From Agrobacterium larrymoorei (GTDB taxonomy: Bacteria > Pseudomonadota > Alphaproteobacteria > Rhizobiales > Rhizobiaceae), in the NCBI RefSeq assembly GCF_030819275.1, contig NZ_JAUTBL010000001.1, forward strand, positions 1,738,501-1,802,500: a stretch of 64,000 bases of DNA, given 5' to 3'. Shown here one piece after another: positions 54,882 through 63,697 of this stretch. The notes beneath the pieces were generated by a model. It was not told the DNA's origin and searched no databases. It saw only the letters and a list, made by a program, of their open reading frames with translations. How positions within the stretch are numbered: position 1 is the first letter of the stretch; each line of letters opens with the position of its first letter. The position numbers and the translations under genes were made by a program.

Positions 54882-56035
54882 GTGTGGCTCATTTCGATGC
54901 CTTCAATGATGTTGCGCTCCGAGCTGCGGCGACGGCGCGCCCATCTGAGGATTTAGCCCCGTCACGCGTGTCGAAGCCATTGCCGGGTACGGTGGGCTCG
55001 ATCCGCTTTGATGCGGTTCAAAAAACCTATATCTCTTCCGCAGGCGCGGTAAGGGCGCTCAGCGATATTAGCGTTGATGTGCCTGCAGGTTCCGTCTTCG
55101 GCATCATAGGGCGCTCCGGTGCAGGTAAGTCCAGCCTGTTGCGCTTGATCAACCGGCTTGAGAGGCCGAGCGGGGGGCAGGTGCTTGTCGATGGCGAGGA
55201 CATCTCCACCTTGGACGAAGATCAGCTTGTGGCGCTGCGGCGCCGTATCGGTATGATTTTTCAGCACTTCAATCTGCTGTCGGCCAAGACAGTCTTTGGC
55301 AATGTCGCGCTACCGTTAGTCGTTGCCGGTGTGCCAGCCCAGGAGGTGCGAGAGCGTGTTGCGGAAGTCCTCAAGCTTGTGGGACTGGAAGGCAAGGAAA
55401 ATACCTTTCCATCTCGCCTGTCCGGCGGGCAGAAGCAACGTGTCGGTATCGCTCGCGCACTCGTCAGCCGGCCGGAAATCCTGCTCTGTGATGAGGCGAC
55501 CTCCGCCCTTGACCCTGAAACGACGCTCTCTATCCTGTCCTTGCTGAAGGACATAAACCGTCGTCTCGGTCTCACGATCGTTCTCATTACCCATGAGATG
55601 AGCGTCATCCGGGAAATCTGTGACCACGTGCTTGTGCTTGAGGCGGGGGAGATCGCCGAAACAGGGCCAGTGTGGCAGGTCTTCGGCAATCCTCGCCATG
55701 AAGCGACGCTTGCGCTTTTGAAACCGCTTGATCGCGGTCTGCCCGAAGAGGTGACGGAACGGCTGGCTTCCTATTGGAACGGTCAGCGCGCAACAGCACT
55801 GATCGAGTTCACCTACAAGGGGACCGACGGCTTGCAGCCCGACCTCAGTCGTCTGTTGCGTGTTCTCGGAGAGGGGACACACATCATCCAGAGTAATCTC
55901 GACCGAATTCAGGGCCATGTCAGCGGTCGGCTGGTCGTGGCATCTCCCGCCCGCGCAGACTTGGAGCATCTGATCAAGAGTCCCGATCTGGCCCACGCAG
56001 CAAGGATCATTGGTTATGACACCGCAGATGTTTAA
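54878..56035 (+). CDS. metN: MetN-type ABC ATPase with NIL domain
   Basis: A 385-residue MetN-type ATPase: Walker A GRSGAGKSS, signature LSGGQKQRVGIARAL, Walker B ILLCDEATSALD, switch His in LITHEMSVI. A C-terminal NIL domain (about residues 300-375) follows, which in MetN binds the substrate and inhibits transport when methionine is abundant. An extra 45 residues precede the ATPase domain. ATG 54878 overlaps the metQ stop as ATGA. Confidence 0.9.
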   Translation: MSVAHFDAFNDVALRAAATARPSEDLAPSRVSKPLPGTVGSIRFDAVQKTYISSAGAVRALSDISVDVPAGSVFGIIGRSGAGKSSLLRLINRLERPSGGQVLVDGEDISTLDEDQLVALRRRIGMIFQHFNLLSAKTVFGNVALPLVVAGVPAQEVRERVAEVLKLVGLEGKENTFPSRLSGGQKQRVGIARALVSRPEILLCDEATSALDPETTLSILSLLKDINRRLGLTIVLITHEMSVIREICDHVLVLEAGEIAETGPVWQVFGNPRHEATLALLKPLDRGLPEEVTERLASYWNGQRATALIEFTYKGTDGLQPDLSRLLRVLGEGTHIIQSNLDRIQGHVSGRLVVASPARADLEHLIKSPDLAHAARIIGYDTADV

Positions 56036-56669
56036 CCGCCTCTGGCAGGCTTTCCTCGATACGCTGACGATGGTGGGGGTCTCTGCGCTCGTCGCGCTTC
56101 TCGTCGGCATTCCTCTTGCGGTTTTTCTGGTGCTGTCCTCACCCGGTGGGCTTATCAATGCGCCCCGCGCAAACCGTGTGCTTGGAGCCGTCATCAACGG
56201 CTTCCGCGCAACGCCCTTCATCGTGCTTCTGGTGGCGCTTTTGCCCTTCACGCGTCTGGTGACGGGAACCACGATCGGCGTGTGGGCGGCCATCGTACCG
56301 CTATCGATCAGCGCAACGCCTTTCTTCGCTCGGATCGCGGAGGTCAGCCTGCGTGAAGTGGAACATGGATTGATCGAGGCGGCTCAGGCAATAGGTTGCC
56401 GGCCTTGGCACATCATCCGGCATGTGCTGCTCCCGGAAGCATTGCCGGGGTTGGTAGGCGGCTTTACCATAACGGTGGTGTCCATGATCGGCGCTTCGGC
56501 CATGGCTGGAGCAGTCGGCGCCGGAGGGCTCGGCGACATGGCGATCCGCTACGGTTACCAACGCTTTGATACCACCGTCATGCTGGCGGTGATCGTGGTG
56601 CTGATCGCCACTGTGTGCGTCGTCCAGTTTGTCGGCGATGTAACCGTGCGGCGTTTACGCGCCCGTTGA
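56016..56669 (+). CDS. metI: MetI-type ABC permease
   Basis: A 217-residue MetI-family permease with five helices and the family block INGFRATPFIVLLVALLPFT; the EAA loop is IEAAQAIGCRPWHIIRHVLL. It overlaps the metN end by 20 bp. ATG 56016 is used; the upstream TTG at 56010 is less likely. Confidence 0.9.
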   Translation: MTPQMFNRLWQAFLDTLTMVGVSALVALLVGIPLAVFLVLSSPGGLINAPRANRVLGAVINGFRATPFIVLLVALLPFTRLVTGTTIGVWAAIVPLSISATPFFARIAEVSLREVEHGLIEAAQAIGCRPWHIIRHVLLPEALPGLVGGFTITVVSMIGASAMAGAVGAGGLGDMAIRYGYQRFDTTVMLAVIVVLIATVCVVQFVGDVTVRRLRAR

Positions 56670-56704
56670 TCAGGCGAGTTGGCAAGGCAGGCAGGAGTAC
56701 AACA

Positions 56705-57955
56705 TTGCCTCATAAATACGATATTGGCGCGATCGGCGATCCCGAGGCGTCACGGCGGCCACGTCCTCAAAAACCGGTACACCGAATTCGCGATGATAAG
56801 GAGGCCATCGAGATAGCCTATGCACTCGCCGAAAGCTTCCATCCGGGCGCTTCGGAAAGGGACAGAGAGCGGCGGTTGCCCTGGGAAGAGATCGAGGCTT
56901 ATACGGAGAGCGGCCTTGGAGCGATCACCGTTCCGCGTGCTTATGGCGGAACGGGCGCGAGTTTCGAAACCTTAAGCAAGGTATTCGAAATTCTGTGCAG
57001 TGCAGATCCAGCTCTTGGACAAATTCCGCAAAATCATTTTGGCGTGCTTGCACTGGTTCACGATATCGGTACCGAAGAGCAAAAGGCGCGTGTCTATGCC
57101 GACGTTCTGGCCGGTTACCGTATCGGTAACGCCGGGCCGGAGCGGAAGACCAAACGTGTCAACATCGCAACCACGCGGCTTGAGCAGTGTCGCGAGCGTC
57201 TGCTGCTGAGCGGTGAGCGTTTTTATTCGACTGGTGCCATTTTCGCCCATTACATTCCCACTCGGGCATTGGATCATGAGGGCCGGGCAGTTCAGGTCTG
57301 GGTGCGAAGCGATGAGCCGGGCGTGACGGTGATAGACGATTGGAATTCTTTCGGTCAGAGAACGACCGCAAGTGGAACGGTGATCTTCGACAAGGTGGCT
57401 GTCGATCCGCTATTCGTCTTTCCCGTCCACGCTTTCCTGGATAAGCCGGGCCTCGCAGGGCCAGTGTCTCAGATTATTCAAGCGGCTATCGATGCGGGAA
57501 TTGCCTCAGCAGCACTGAGGGATACGCTCGATTTCGTGCGCGAAAAAGCCCGTCCCTGGGTGGACTCGGGCGTAGAGCGAGCAGTGGATGATCCGACCAT
57601 CGTTCACGAAGTGGGGAGCCTCTTCACCAACCTGAATGCGGCACAGGAGATCCTCTATGAAGCGGGACGTTTGCTGGATGCCGTTGCGAAGGAACCGGTA
57701 ACCGCCGAGAGCAGCGCTCGTGCCTCCGTGGCAGTGGCGGAGGCGAAGATCCTGACGACGGAGATTGCTCTCGAGGCCAGCGAGAAACTTTTCGATCTTG
57801 CGGGGTCTGCCGCCACGCGTGCCGGTCACAACCTTGATCGCCATTGGCGGAACGCGCGCGTGCACACGCTGCACGACCCTGTCAGATGGAAGTACCATCT
57901 CATCGGTAATTACGAGTTGAATGGTGCATTACCAGCACGCCACCAGTGGAATTGA
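56705..57955 (+). CDS. SfnB-family sulfur-acquisition flavoprotein
   Basis: A 416-residue acyl-CoA-dehydrogenase-fold protein of the SfnB family, linked to organosulfur use. Blocks: SERDRERRLPWEEIEAYTES, ITVPRAYGGTGASFETLSKV, IPQNHFGVLALVHDIGTEEQ, WNSFGQRTTASGTVIFDKVA, HTLHDPVRWKYHLIGNYELN. The start is TTG 56705 after AGGAG at 7 nt; the upstream frame overlaps metI and is not family-like. It probably oxidises a sulfone or sulfoxide, or transfers electrons. It is followed by a paralogue 3 bp later. Confidence 0.88.
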   Translation: MPHKYDIGAIGDPEASRRPRPQKPVHRIRDDKEAIEIAYALAESFHPGASERDRERRLPWEEIEAYTESGLGAITVPRAYGGTGASFETLSKVFEILCSADPALGQIPQNHFGVLALVHDIGTEEQKARVYADVLAGYRIGNAGPERKTKRVNIATTRLEQCRERLLLSGERFYSTGAIFAHYIPTRALDHEGRAVQVWVRSDEPGVTVIDDWNSFGQRTTASGTVIFDKVAVDPLFVFPVHAFLDKPGLAGPVSQIIQAAIDAGIASAALRDTLDFVREKARPWVDSGVERAVDDPTIVHEVGSLFTNLNAAQEILYEAGRLLDAVAKEPVTAESSARASVAVAEAKILTTEIALEASEKLFDLAGSAATRAGHNLDRHWRNARVHTLHDPVRWKYHLIGNYELNGALPARHQWN

Positions 57956-57958
57956 GAT

Positions 57959-59191
57959 ATGACCGATCCGCGCGTTGCAACACCTGCACCTGCACCCAGT
58001 CTGAAGCCGCATCTTATTACATCCGATGCGGAGGCGCTTGAGGTGGCACAGAATTTCGCAAATCGGGTTCGAGCCGATGCTTCTGCCCGTGATGCGGAGC
58101 GACGCCTTCCATGGAAGGAACTGGACGATTTCGTTGCGACGGGTCTCTGGGGAATAACCGTCCCCAAGGAATATGGCGGAGCCGGGGTATCAGCGGGCAC
58201 GCTTGCGCGGGTCACCGCCATAATCGCCGCTGCTGACGGGTCGCTCTCTCAGATCCCGCAAAACCATTATTACTCGCTCGAAGTCCTTCGGGTCGGTGGA
58301 AGCGAGGCTCAGAAGCGGTATTTCTATGACCGTGTTCTGGCTGGTGAACGTACCGGCAATGCTTTGGCGGAAACTGGTCATAGGGATTTCAAGCGCCGCA
58401 CGCAGCTCTCGCGAAACCAGGGCGAGCAATGGCGTGTGAACGGCACGAAGTCCTATTGCACCGGCGCAATCTATGCACATTGGATTCCCACACTGGTATC
58501 GGCAGAAGAAAGTGAAGAGGTCAGAACCTATATCGTCTTCATCCCACGGACCGCACAGGGCGTCACCGTTCTGGACGATTGGGATGGCTTCGGACAGCGG
58601 GTCACGGGCAGTGGCACCGTGCGGTTTGATGACGTTGCAGTCGAGCCAGAATGGGTCATACCGTTTCAGGCTTCTTTTGAAGTGCCAACGACAATCGGCC
58701 CGCTGGCCCAGATCATCCATGCGGCAATCGATCTTGGAATTGGCGAGGGCGCCTATGGGGAGATGCTGGCTTTCGTCCGCAGCAGAGCTCGACCCTGGAT
58801 CGACGCCAAAGTTGAAAGTGCTGCCGAAGATCCTTTGACCCTTAGCGAGATAGGGCAAGTCCGCGTAAAGCTTCGCGCTGCGGATGCATTGTTGCGGAAG
58901 GCGGGGCATGTCGTGGATGAGGCTATGGCCCATCCGACACAGGACACGGTTGCCGCAGCTTCCGTCGCCGTTGCACAGGCTAAGATCTTGTCCACCAAGG
59001 CAGGTCTGCTTGCATGCAACAAGCTGTTTGAACTCTCCGGCACATCATCAACGACGACGGAAGACAATTTCGACCGATACTGGAGGAATGTCCGCACGCA
59101 CACGCTCCATGATCCTGTGCGCTGGAAGTACCAAGCGATTGGGCAATATGTACTGAATGGCCGCCTGCCACCTCGCCACGGCGCGATCTAG
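57959..59191 (+). CDS. SfnB-family sulfur-acquisition flavoprotein
   Basis: A 410-residue paralogue of the preceding gene (ARDAERRLPWKELDDFVATG, ITVPKEYGGAGVSAGTLARV, IPQNHYYSLEVLRVGGSEAQ, WDGFGQRVTGSGTVRFDDVA, HTLHDPVRWKYQAIGQYVLN). The pair probably arose by tandem duplication and diverged, suggesting two related substrates or a heteromer. It starts at ATG 57959, 3 bp after the preceding stop. Confidence 0.88.
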   Translation: MTDPRVATPAPAPSLKPHLITSDAEALEVAQNFANRVRADASARDAERRLPWKELDDFVATGLWGITVPKEYGGAGVSAGTLARVTAIIAAADGSLSQIPQNHYYSLEVLRVGGSEAQKRYFYDRVLAGERTGNALAETGHRDFKRRTQLSRNQGEQWRVNGTKSYCTGAIYAHWIPTLVSAEESEEVRTYIVFIPRTAQGVTVLDDWDGFGQRVTGSGTVRFDDVAVEPEWVIPFQASFEVPTTIGPLAQIIHAAIDLGIGEGAYGEMLAFVRSRARPWIDAKVESAAEDPLTLSEIGQVRVKLRAADALLRKAGHVVDEAMAHPTQDTVAAASVAVAQAKILSTKAGLLACNKLFELSGTSSTTTEDNFDRYWRNVRTHTLHDPVRWKYQAIGQYVLNGRLPPRHGAI

Positions 59192-59324
59192 TCTAGTCCT
59201 GGCCGCGTTGTCATTGATGCGTCCAGTAACATGAACCCGACGACGTCTCTCTAAATCTCTATTTTCGCAATTCCAATTGGAAAATCGATTGCCCGCTGGA
59301 AACGCTTCAACTTCTGGGAAAGTC

Positions 59325-60695
59325 ATGCCGCCTCGTAAGAAGATACTCCTCAACGCCTTTAGCATGAACTGTGTCGGCCACATCAATCACGGTCTGTGGA
59401 CGCATCCGCGTGATCGGTCGCACGAGTACAAGCGGCTATCCTACTGGACGGATCTGGCGAAGACCCTGGAGCGCGGTCTGTTCGACGGCCTGTTTCTGGC
59501 GGATATCGTTGGAGTTTACGATATTTATCAATCTTCGGTCGATCTCACATTAAAGGAGTCGGTGCAGCTTCCCGTCAATGATCCCACCTTGCTGGTGTCT
59601 GCCATGGCGGCGGCCACGCAGCATCTCGGTTTCGGTATTACCGTCAACACCAGCGTGGAAGCGCCTTATACTTTTGCGCGCCGCATCTCAACGCTCGACC
59701 ACCTGACTGAAGGCCGTGTTGGCTGGAACATCGTGACTGGATATCTCGACAGCGCCGCCCGCGCGCTTGGTCAGACTGGAATGAGCGAGCACGACAACCG
59801 CTATGACCGCGCCGACGACTATCTCGACGTGCTCTATAAGCTATGGGAGGGAAGTTGGTCGGATGATGCCGTGGTTGTTGACAAGGCGCGCCGCGTGTTT
59901 ACCGAGCCGGGTCGCGTGCGCAAAATCCATCATCAAGGCCCCTATTACCAGAGCGAAGGATATCATTTGTCGGAGCCCTCGGCGCAACGTACGCCTGTCC
60001 TCTACCAGGCGGGTACCTCCGGGCGCGGCCGACAGTTTGCGGGTCGCCATGCCGAATGCATTTTCATCAACGCCACCGATAAGGCCGCTGCTGCCAAGAC
60101 GTCCCGCACCCTGCGCGCCGAGGCCGTCGCAGCCGGGAGGCGTCCAGAGGACGTCAAGATATTCGTGGGCATAACGGTTGTGCCTGGACGAACCATCTCA
60201 GAGGCAAAAGCGAAGCTGGAGGATTACCTGGACCACGCCAACCCCGAGGCAGGATTGGCACATTTCTCCGCTGGCAGCGGTATCGATTTCTCTCGTTATC
60301 AACTGGACGAGACTATTGAGTATGCGGCCGGCAACGCAATTCAGTCCGTTACAAAATTGGCTCAGCAAAGAGGCTGGACCAAGCGTCAATTGCTCCAGGA
60401 GTTGGCGATAGGAGGGCGTTATCCTGTGATTGTTGGCGATGGCGCCCATGTTGCAGAGGAATTGATTTCCTGGCTAGACGATGGCGAAATAGACGGCTTC
60501 AACCTGACACGAACCGTTGTACCTGAAAGCTATGTCGATTTTATTGACATCGTCGTGCCGGAATTGCAGGAGCGCGGCGCATACAAGACGGCTTACTCAG
60601 ACGGCACACTGAGGAGTCGGTTGTTTGACGCTGGTAACAGATTGCCAGACAATCACTATGGCAGCAGGTTTAGGTGGACCGCTAGGGAACAGTAA
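59325..60695 (+). CDS. LLM flavin monooxygenase, DszA/NtaA family
   Basis: A 456-residue monooxygenase of the DszA (dibenzothiophene-sulfone monooxygenase)/NtaA branch: KTLERGLFDGLFLADIVGVY, LDHLTEGRVGWNIVTGYLDS, YQAGTSGRGRQFAGRHAECI, FVGITVVPGRTISEAKAKLE. It probably oxidises a sulfone or similar compound with FMNH2. ATG 59325 follows GGGAAAG. It lies 133 bp after the SfnB pair on the same strand and is convergent to ssu cluster 3. Confidence 0.87.
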   Translation: MPPRKKILLNAFSMNCVGHINHGLWTHPRDRSHEYKRLSYWTDLAKTLERGLFDGLFLADIVGVYDIYQSSVDLTLKESVQLPVNDPTLLVSAMAAATQHLGFGITVNTSVEAPYTFARRISTLDHLTEGRVGWNIVTGYLDSAARALGQTGMSEHDNRYDRADDYLDVLYKLWEGSWSDDAVVVDKARRVFTEPGRVRKIHHQGPYYQSEGYHLSEPSAQRTPVLYQAGTSGRGRQFAGRHAECIFINATDKAAAAKTSRTLRAEAVAAGRRPEDVKIFVGITVVPGRTISEAKAKLEDYLDHANPEAGLAHFSAGSGIDFSRYQLDETIEYAAGNAIQSVTKLAQQRGWTKRQLLQELAIGGRYPVIVGDGAHVAEELISWLDDGEIDGFNLTRTVVPESYVDFIDIVVPELQERGAYKTAYSDGTLRSRLFDAGNRLPDNHYGSRFRWTAREQ

Positions 60696-60716
60696 CCTTG
60701 GCTTGCTCACCATCGA

Positions 60717-61523
60717 TCATGTGAACAACGCGTTCAATATCTTACCCTCGAGCGCGGCGAGTTCCGGCGCGCCGTGACGACGTGGGCGCACGAAGGGGAC
60801 CTCGACATCGAGCGTGATCCGTCCGGCATCGATAACGATAATCCGGTCGGCCAGCGCCACGGCTTCGGTAACGTCATGGGTAACGAGCACGGCCGTAAAT
60901 TTCTGCTGCTGCCAAATATCCTCCAATAGCCGCTGCATCTCGATCCGGGTCAGCGCGTCGAGCGCTCCAAGTGGCTCGTCGAGTGCCAGAACCTGCGGCC
61001 GGGCGACAAGTGCTCGGGCGAGCGCGACGCGCTGCCTTTGTCCTCCCGAAAGAACAGATGGCCATTCGTCTGCGCGATCCTCAAGGCCGACATCGCGCAG
61101 GATTGAAAGCGATCGCTCTCGGCCCTCGGAGCCCTTCGATATGCCGGTCAAGCCGACGCCCACATTTTTGGCTACCCTTGCCCAGGGTAACAAACGAGGC
61201 TCCTGAAACATGATCCGGGTGCGCCCGCTACCATCTGGTGAGGTCACTGTCACCGATCCGGAAGTCGGTTTGTCGAGTCCTGCCAATAGGCGAAGCAGGG
61301 TACTCTTACCGCAGCCGCTTTTGCCGATCACAGCCAGGAACTGGCCTGCGGGAATGTCGAGGTCGATGCCCTTCAAGACCTGCTTGTTGCCGAAGTCGCG
61401 GGTGACGCCTCGAAACGACACTGCAATTGGTAGACGCACCGGTTCCGGGCCTGCGGGTTCGGCAAAAGACGCTTTTGACACACTTGGGATGTTGACTACG
61501 GACATTGTTTTTAAGTTTCCCAT
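60717..61523 (-). CDS. ssuB: Sulfonate ABC transporter ATPase
   Basis: A 268-residue SsuB-type ATPase: Walker [11 protein letters not shown]-loop FQEPRLLPW, signature [15 protein letters not shown], Walker [13 protein letters not shown], switch His in [13 protein letters not shown] 35-residue low-quality N-terminal extension precedes the domain. ATG 61505 could also be the start. It lies 14 bp after the permease gene. Confidence 0.88.
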   Translation of the reverse strand: MGNLKTMSVVNIPSVSKASFAEPAGPEPVRLPIAVSFRGVTRDFGNKQVLKGIDLDIPAGQFLAVIGKSGCGKSTLLRLLAGLDKPTSGSVTVTSPDGSGRTRIMFQEPRLLPWARVAKNVGVGLTGISKGSEGRERSLSILRDVGLEDRADEWPSVLSGGQRQRVALARALVARPQVLALDEPLGALDALTRIEMQRLLEDIWQQQKFTAVLVTHDVTEAVALADRIIVIDAGRITLDVEVPFVRPRRHGAPELAALEGKILNALFT

Positions 61524-61536
61524 CGATCTGGAGGCG

Positions 61537-62316
61537 TCATGCGGGTTGAAAGGCAGGGTGCCATTTCAGGGTCAGCCGTTCGAGCAGGCGCGCAAGTGAG
61601 TCGGCAAGTTTTCCGAGCAGCGCGTAGATGATAATCGACAATAAGACGACATCGATCAGCAGGAACTCTCGGGCTTGCATCGCCATGTAGCCGAGGCCGG
61701 AAGAGGCAGCAATGGTCTCGGCAACAATAAGCGTCAGCCACATAATTCCAAGCGCGTAACGCAACCCCACAAACATCGACGGCAGGGCACCGGGAAGAAT
61801 AACTTGGAAAAAAAGCGTCCAAGGCGTCATGCCGTAAGTGCGTCCCATTTCAACGAGTTGGCGGTCGACGGTCTGTATGCCCAGCACTGTGTTCACGTAG
61901 ATCGGGAAGAAAACGCCGAGCGCCACCAGGAACAGTTTGGCTTCCTCATCGATACCGAACCAGAGGATGACCAGCGGGATCAGTGCCAGATGTGGAATGT
62001 TGCGGATCATCTGCAGCGTCGTGTCGGTGAGATTGCGCGACAAGGCTGACAAACCGTTCATCAGGCCGAAAACAAGGCCGATCGTTCCGCCGATGACAAA
62101 GCCGGACAGGGCACGCGCCGTGCTGATGGCGATATTGTGCAGCAGTTCGCCGGATAGCAGCAGCCGCCAGAAAGCCTCTGCAACCGCGGAGGGGGGCGCC
62201 ATCGTATTCGGGGAAATCCAGCCGAGGCGGCTCGCGATCTCCCACAGAATGATCAAGAGGGCGGGCAATATCCAGCCCGATATCTTTTCTATGACAAAGC
62301 GATCTATGCGAACCAT
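61537..62316 (-). CDS. ssuC: Sulfonate ABC transporter permease
   Basis: A SsuC-type permease of about 259 residues ([20 protein letters not shown] first helix; [23 protein letters not shown] loop [20 protein letters not shown]). ATG 62316 was chosen; TTG 62340 with AGG 6 nt upstream is the alternative. It follows the binding protein gene by 118 bp. Confidence 0.88.
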   Translation of the reverse strand: MVRIDRFVIEKISGWILPALLIILWEIASRLGWISPNTMAPPSAVAEAFWRLLLSGELLHNIAISTARALSGFVIGGTIGLVFGLMNGLSALSRNLTDTTLQMIRNIPHLALIPLVILWFGIDEEAKLFLVALGVFFPIYVNTVLGIQTVDRQLVEMGRTYGMTPWTLFFQVILPGALPSMFVGLRYALGIMWLTLIVAETIAASSGLGYMAMQAREFLLIDVVLLSIIIYALLGKLADSLARLLERLTLKWHPAFQPA

Positions 62317-62434
62317 TGAAACTGCTTCTCTGATGTCCAACGCCTAGCCTGCAGCCAGACGGTCATATTGAATGGATACCGGCGCGCCACGGTCAGCGCG
62401 CCGATCAACTCTAGGGAAGATCGATTGGACAACC

Positions 62435-63391
62435 TTAATTGGTACCTGGTGCCTTCCAGATCGCGTCTGCCACATTGATTTGTTTGGGAATCAGGCCAAT
62501 CTTGAAGAACCGGTCTGCAGTTTCCTGCTGGCTTTTAACGATCTCTGGCGTAATAGGGCCAATACCGAATTCGGCACGGTTAGCAGCCAGTGTTTGCGCC
62601 TCAAGAGGTACATTGGTCACGTCATGCAGTGCCTCTGCCACTTTATCGCGATTGGCAGCAGCCCATGTTGCTGCGACTTTCAGGGCATCGATTGTTGTCG
62701 TGACCACGTCTGGATGGGCGATTGCGAACTTGCTGTTCGCCAAGAAGTAGGTCTTGACCTGCAGGGTTTCGGCAGAGGTGGTCAATACGCGTGGCTTGTA
62801 TCGCGTTTCGGCGATCGCGAAGAAGGGGTCCCAGACCGCCCATGCATCGATCTTGTCGCTCGCAAAGGCGGCTGCCGCGTCCGGCGGGCTAAGATAGACT
62901 GGTGTGATATCCGAAAACGCGACGCCCGCCTTTTCGAGTGCTGCAACCAAAAGGTTGTGTGCGCTGGTTCCCTTACCGACCCCAACCTTTTTGCCTTTCA
63001 GATCGGCAACCGTTTTGATGTCCGACTGCGGCTTCACGAAGATTGCCTCGCCCGCGCCGTTGGAAGGAAGCGCGGCAACATAGGAAATCGCAGAGCCTAC
63101 CGCTTGCCCGAAGATCGGGGGAGCGTCGCCAGTCCAACCCAAGTCAATGGAACCCACATTGAGTGCTTCGATGATCGGCGGCCCTGCGGTGAATTCCACC
63201 CACTTAACAGTCGTTCCCTTCGGCTCGAGCGCCTTCTCGATGACCTTCTGCTGTTGGGCTATGACTGGAAGATTGGTCTTCTGGAAACCGATCCTGAGTT
63301 CCTTCAGATCTTCAGCAGAAGCAGGTGACAGCGAAAGCATGACGAGCATGGCGATGCCCGCTCCGATGACGCGTCGTGTGGCAGCAAACAT
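62435..63391 (-). CDS. ssuA: Aliphatic sulfonate ABC binding protein
   Basis: A 318-residue SsuA-family periplasmic protein with a signal peptide ending SPASAE and canonical blocks (LRIGFQKTNLPVIAQQQKVI, IEALNVGSIDLGWTGDAPPI, KKVGVGKGTSAHNLLVAALE, DAWAVWDPFFAIAETRY). ATG 63391 follows GGAGA at 8 nt; the open frame upstream to 63610 is not family-like. It is first in ssu cluster 3. Confidence 0.9.
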   Translation of the reverse strand: MFAATRRVIGAGIAMLVMLSLSPASAEDLKELRIGFQKTNLPVIAQQQKVIEKALEPKGTTVKWVEFTAGPPIIEALNVGSIDLGWTGDAPPIFGQAVGSAISYVAALPSNGAGEAIFVKPQSDIKTVADLKGKKVGVGKGTSAHNLLVAALEKAGVAFSDITPVYLSPPDAAAAFASDKIDAWAVWDPFFAIAETRYKPRVLTTSAETLQVKTYFLANSKFAIAHPDVVTTTIDALKVAATWAAANRDKVAEALHDVTNVPLEAQTLAANRAEFGIGPITPEIVKSQQETADRFFKIGLIPKQINVADAIWKAPGTN

Positions 63392-63697
63392 TAATGTATC
63401 TCCAACCGGGGTTGTCCTTGATCCAGATCTTGATCCTAACGACGCGGCGCGACGAGCGAGCCGTTTGTTTTTCTGATCGGAGCGGCTTGCGTGGAAAAAT
63501 TTTGCCGGTTTACGGCGTGTGCAGCGGTTGGATTCTGATGTCCGGATTTGTCTGGATATCATGCCTATATTTGGCTTGGACCGCGTCTGCCTTGTCGGGT
63601 CGCGATGCAATTTAGTTTTGGCGACATAGAGAACCGGTTGGCGCCCTAGTTGATGGACGGATTATCTTAGCCGTGCATCGCCTGATTGCGACCTCTG
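63392..63697. other. Intergenic region before ssu cluster 3
   Basis: These 306 bp contain promoter element F for ssuA and the 3' side of the LuxR-type gene. No terminator hairpin or gene was found. Confidence 0.4.
63433..63475 (-). promoter_or_regulatory. Sulfur-promoter element copy F (weak to moderate)
   Basis: On the minus strand CAGAAAAACAAACGGCTC (63458-63475) is followed after 19 bp by TAGGAT (63433-63438), 41 bp before the ssuA start. The AGAA start, final TC and spacing agree with the stronger copies, while the middle diverges. Confidence 0.4.
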
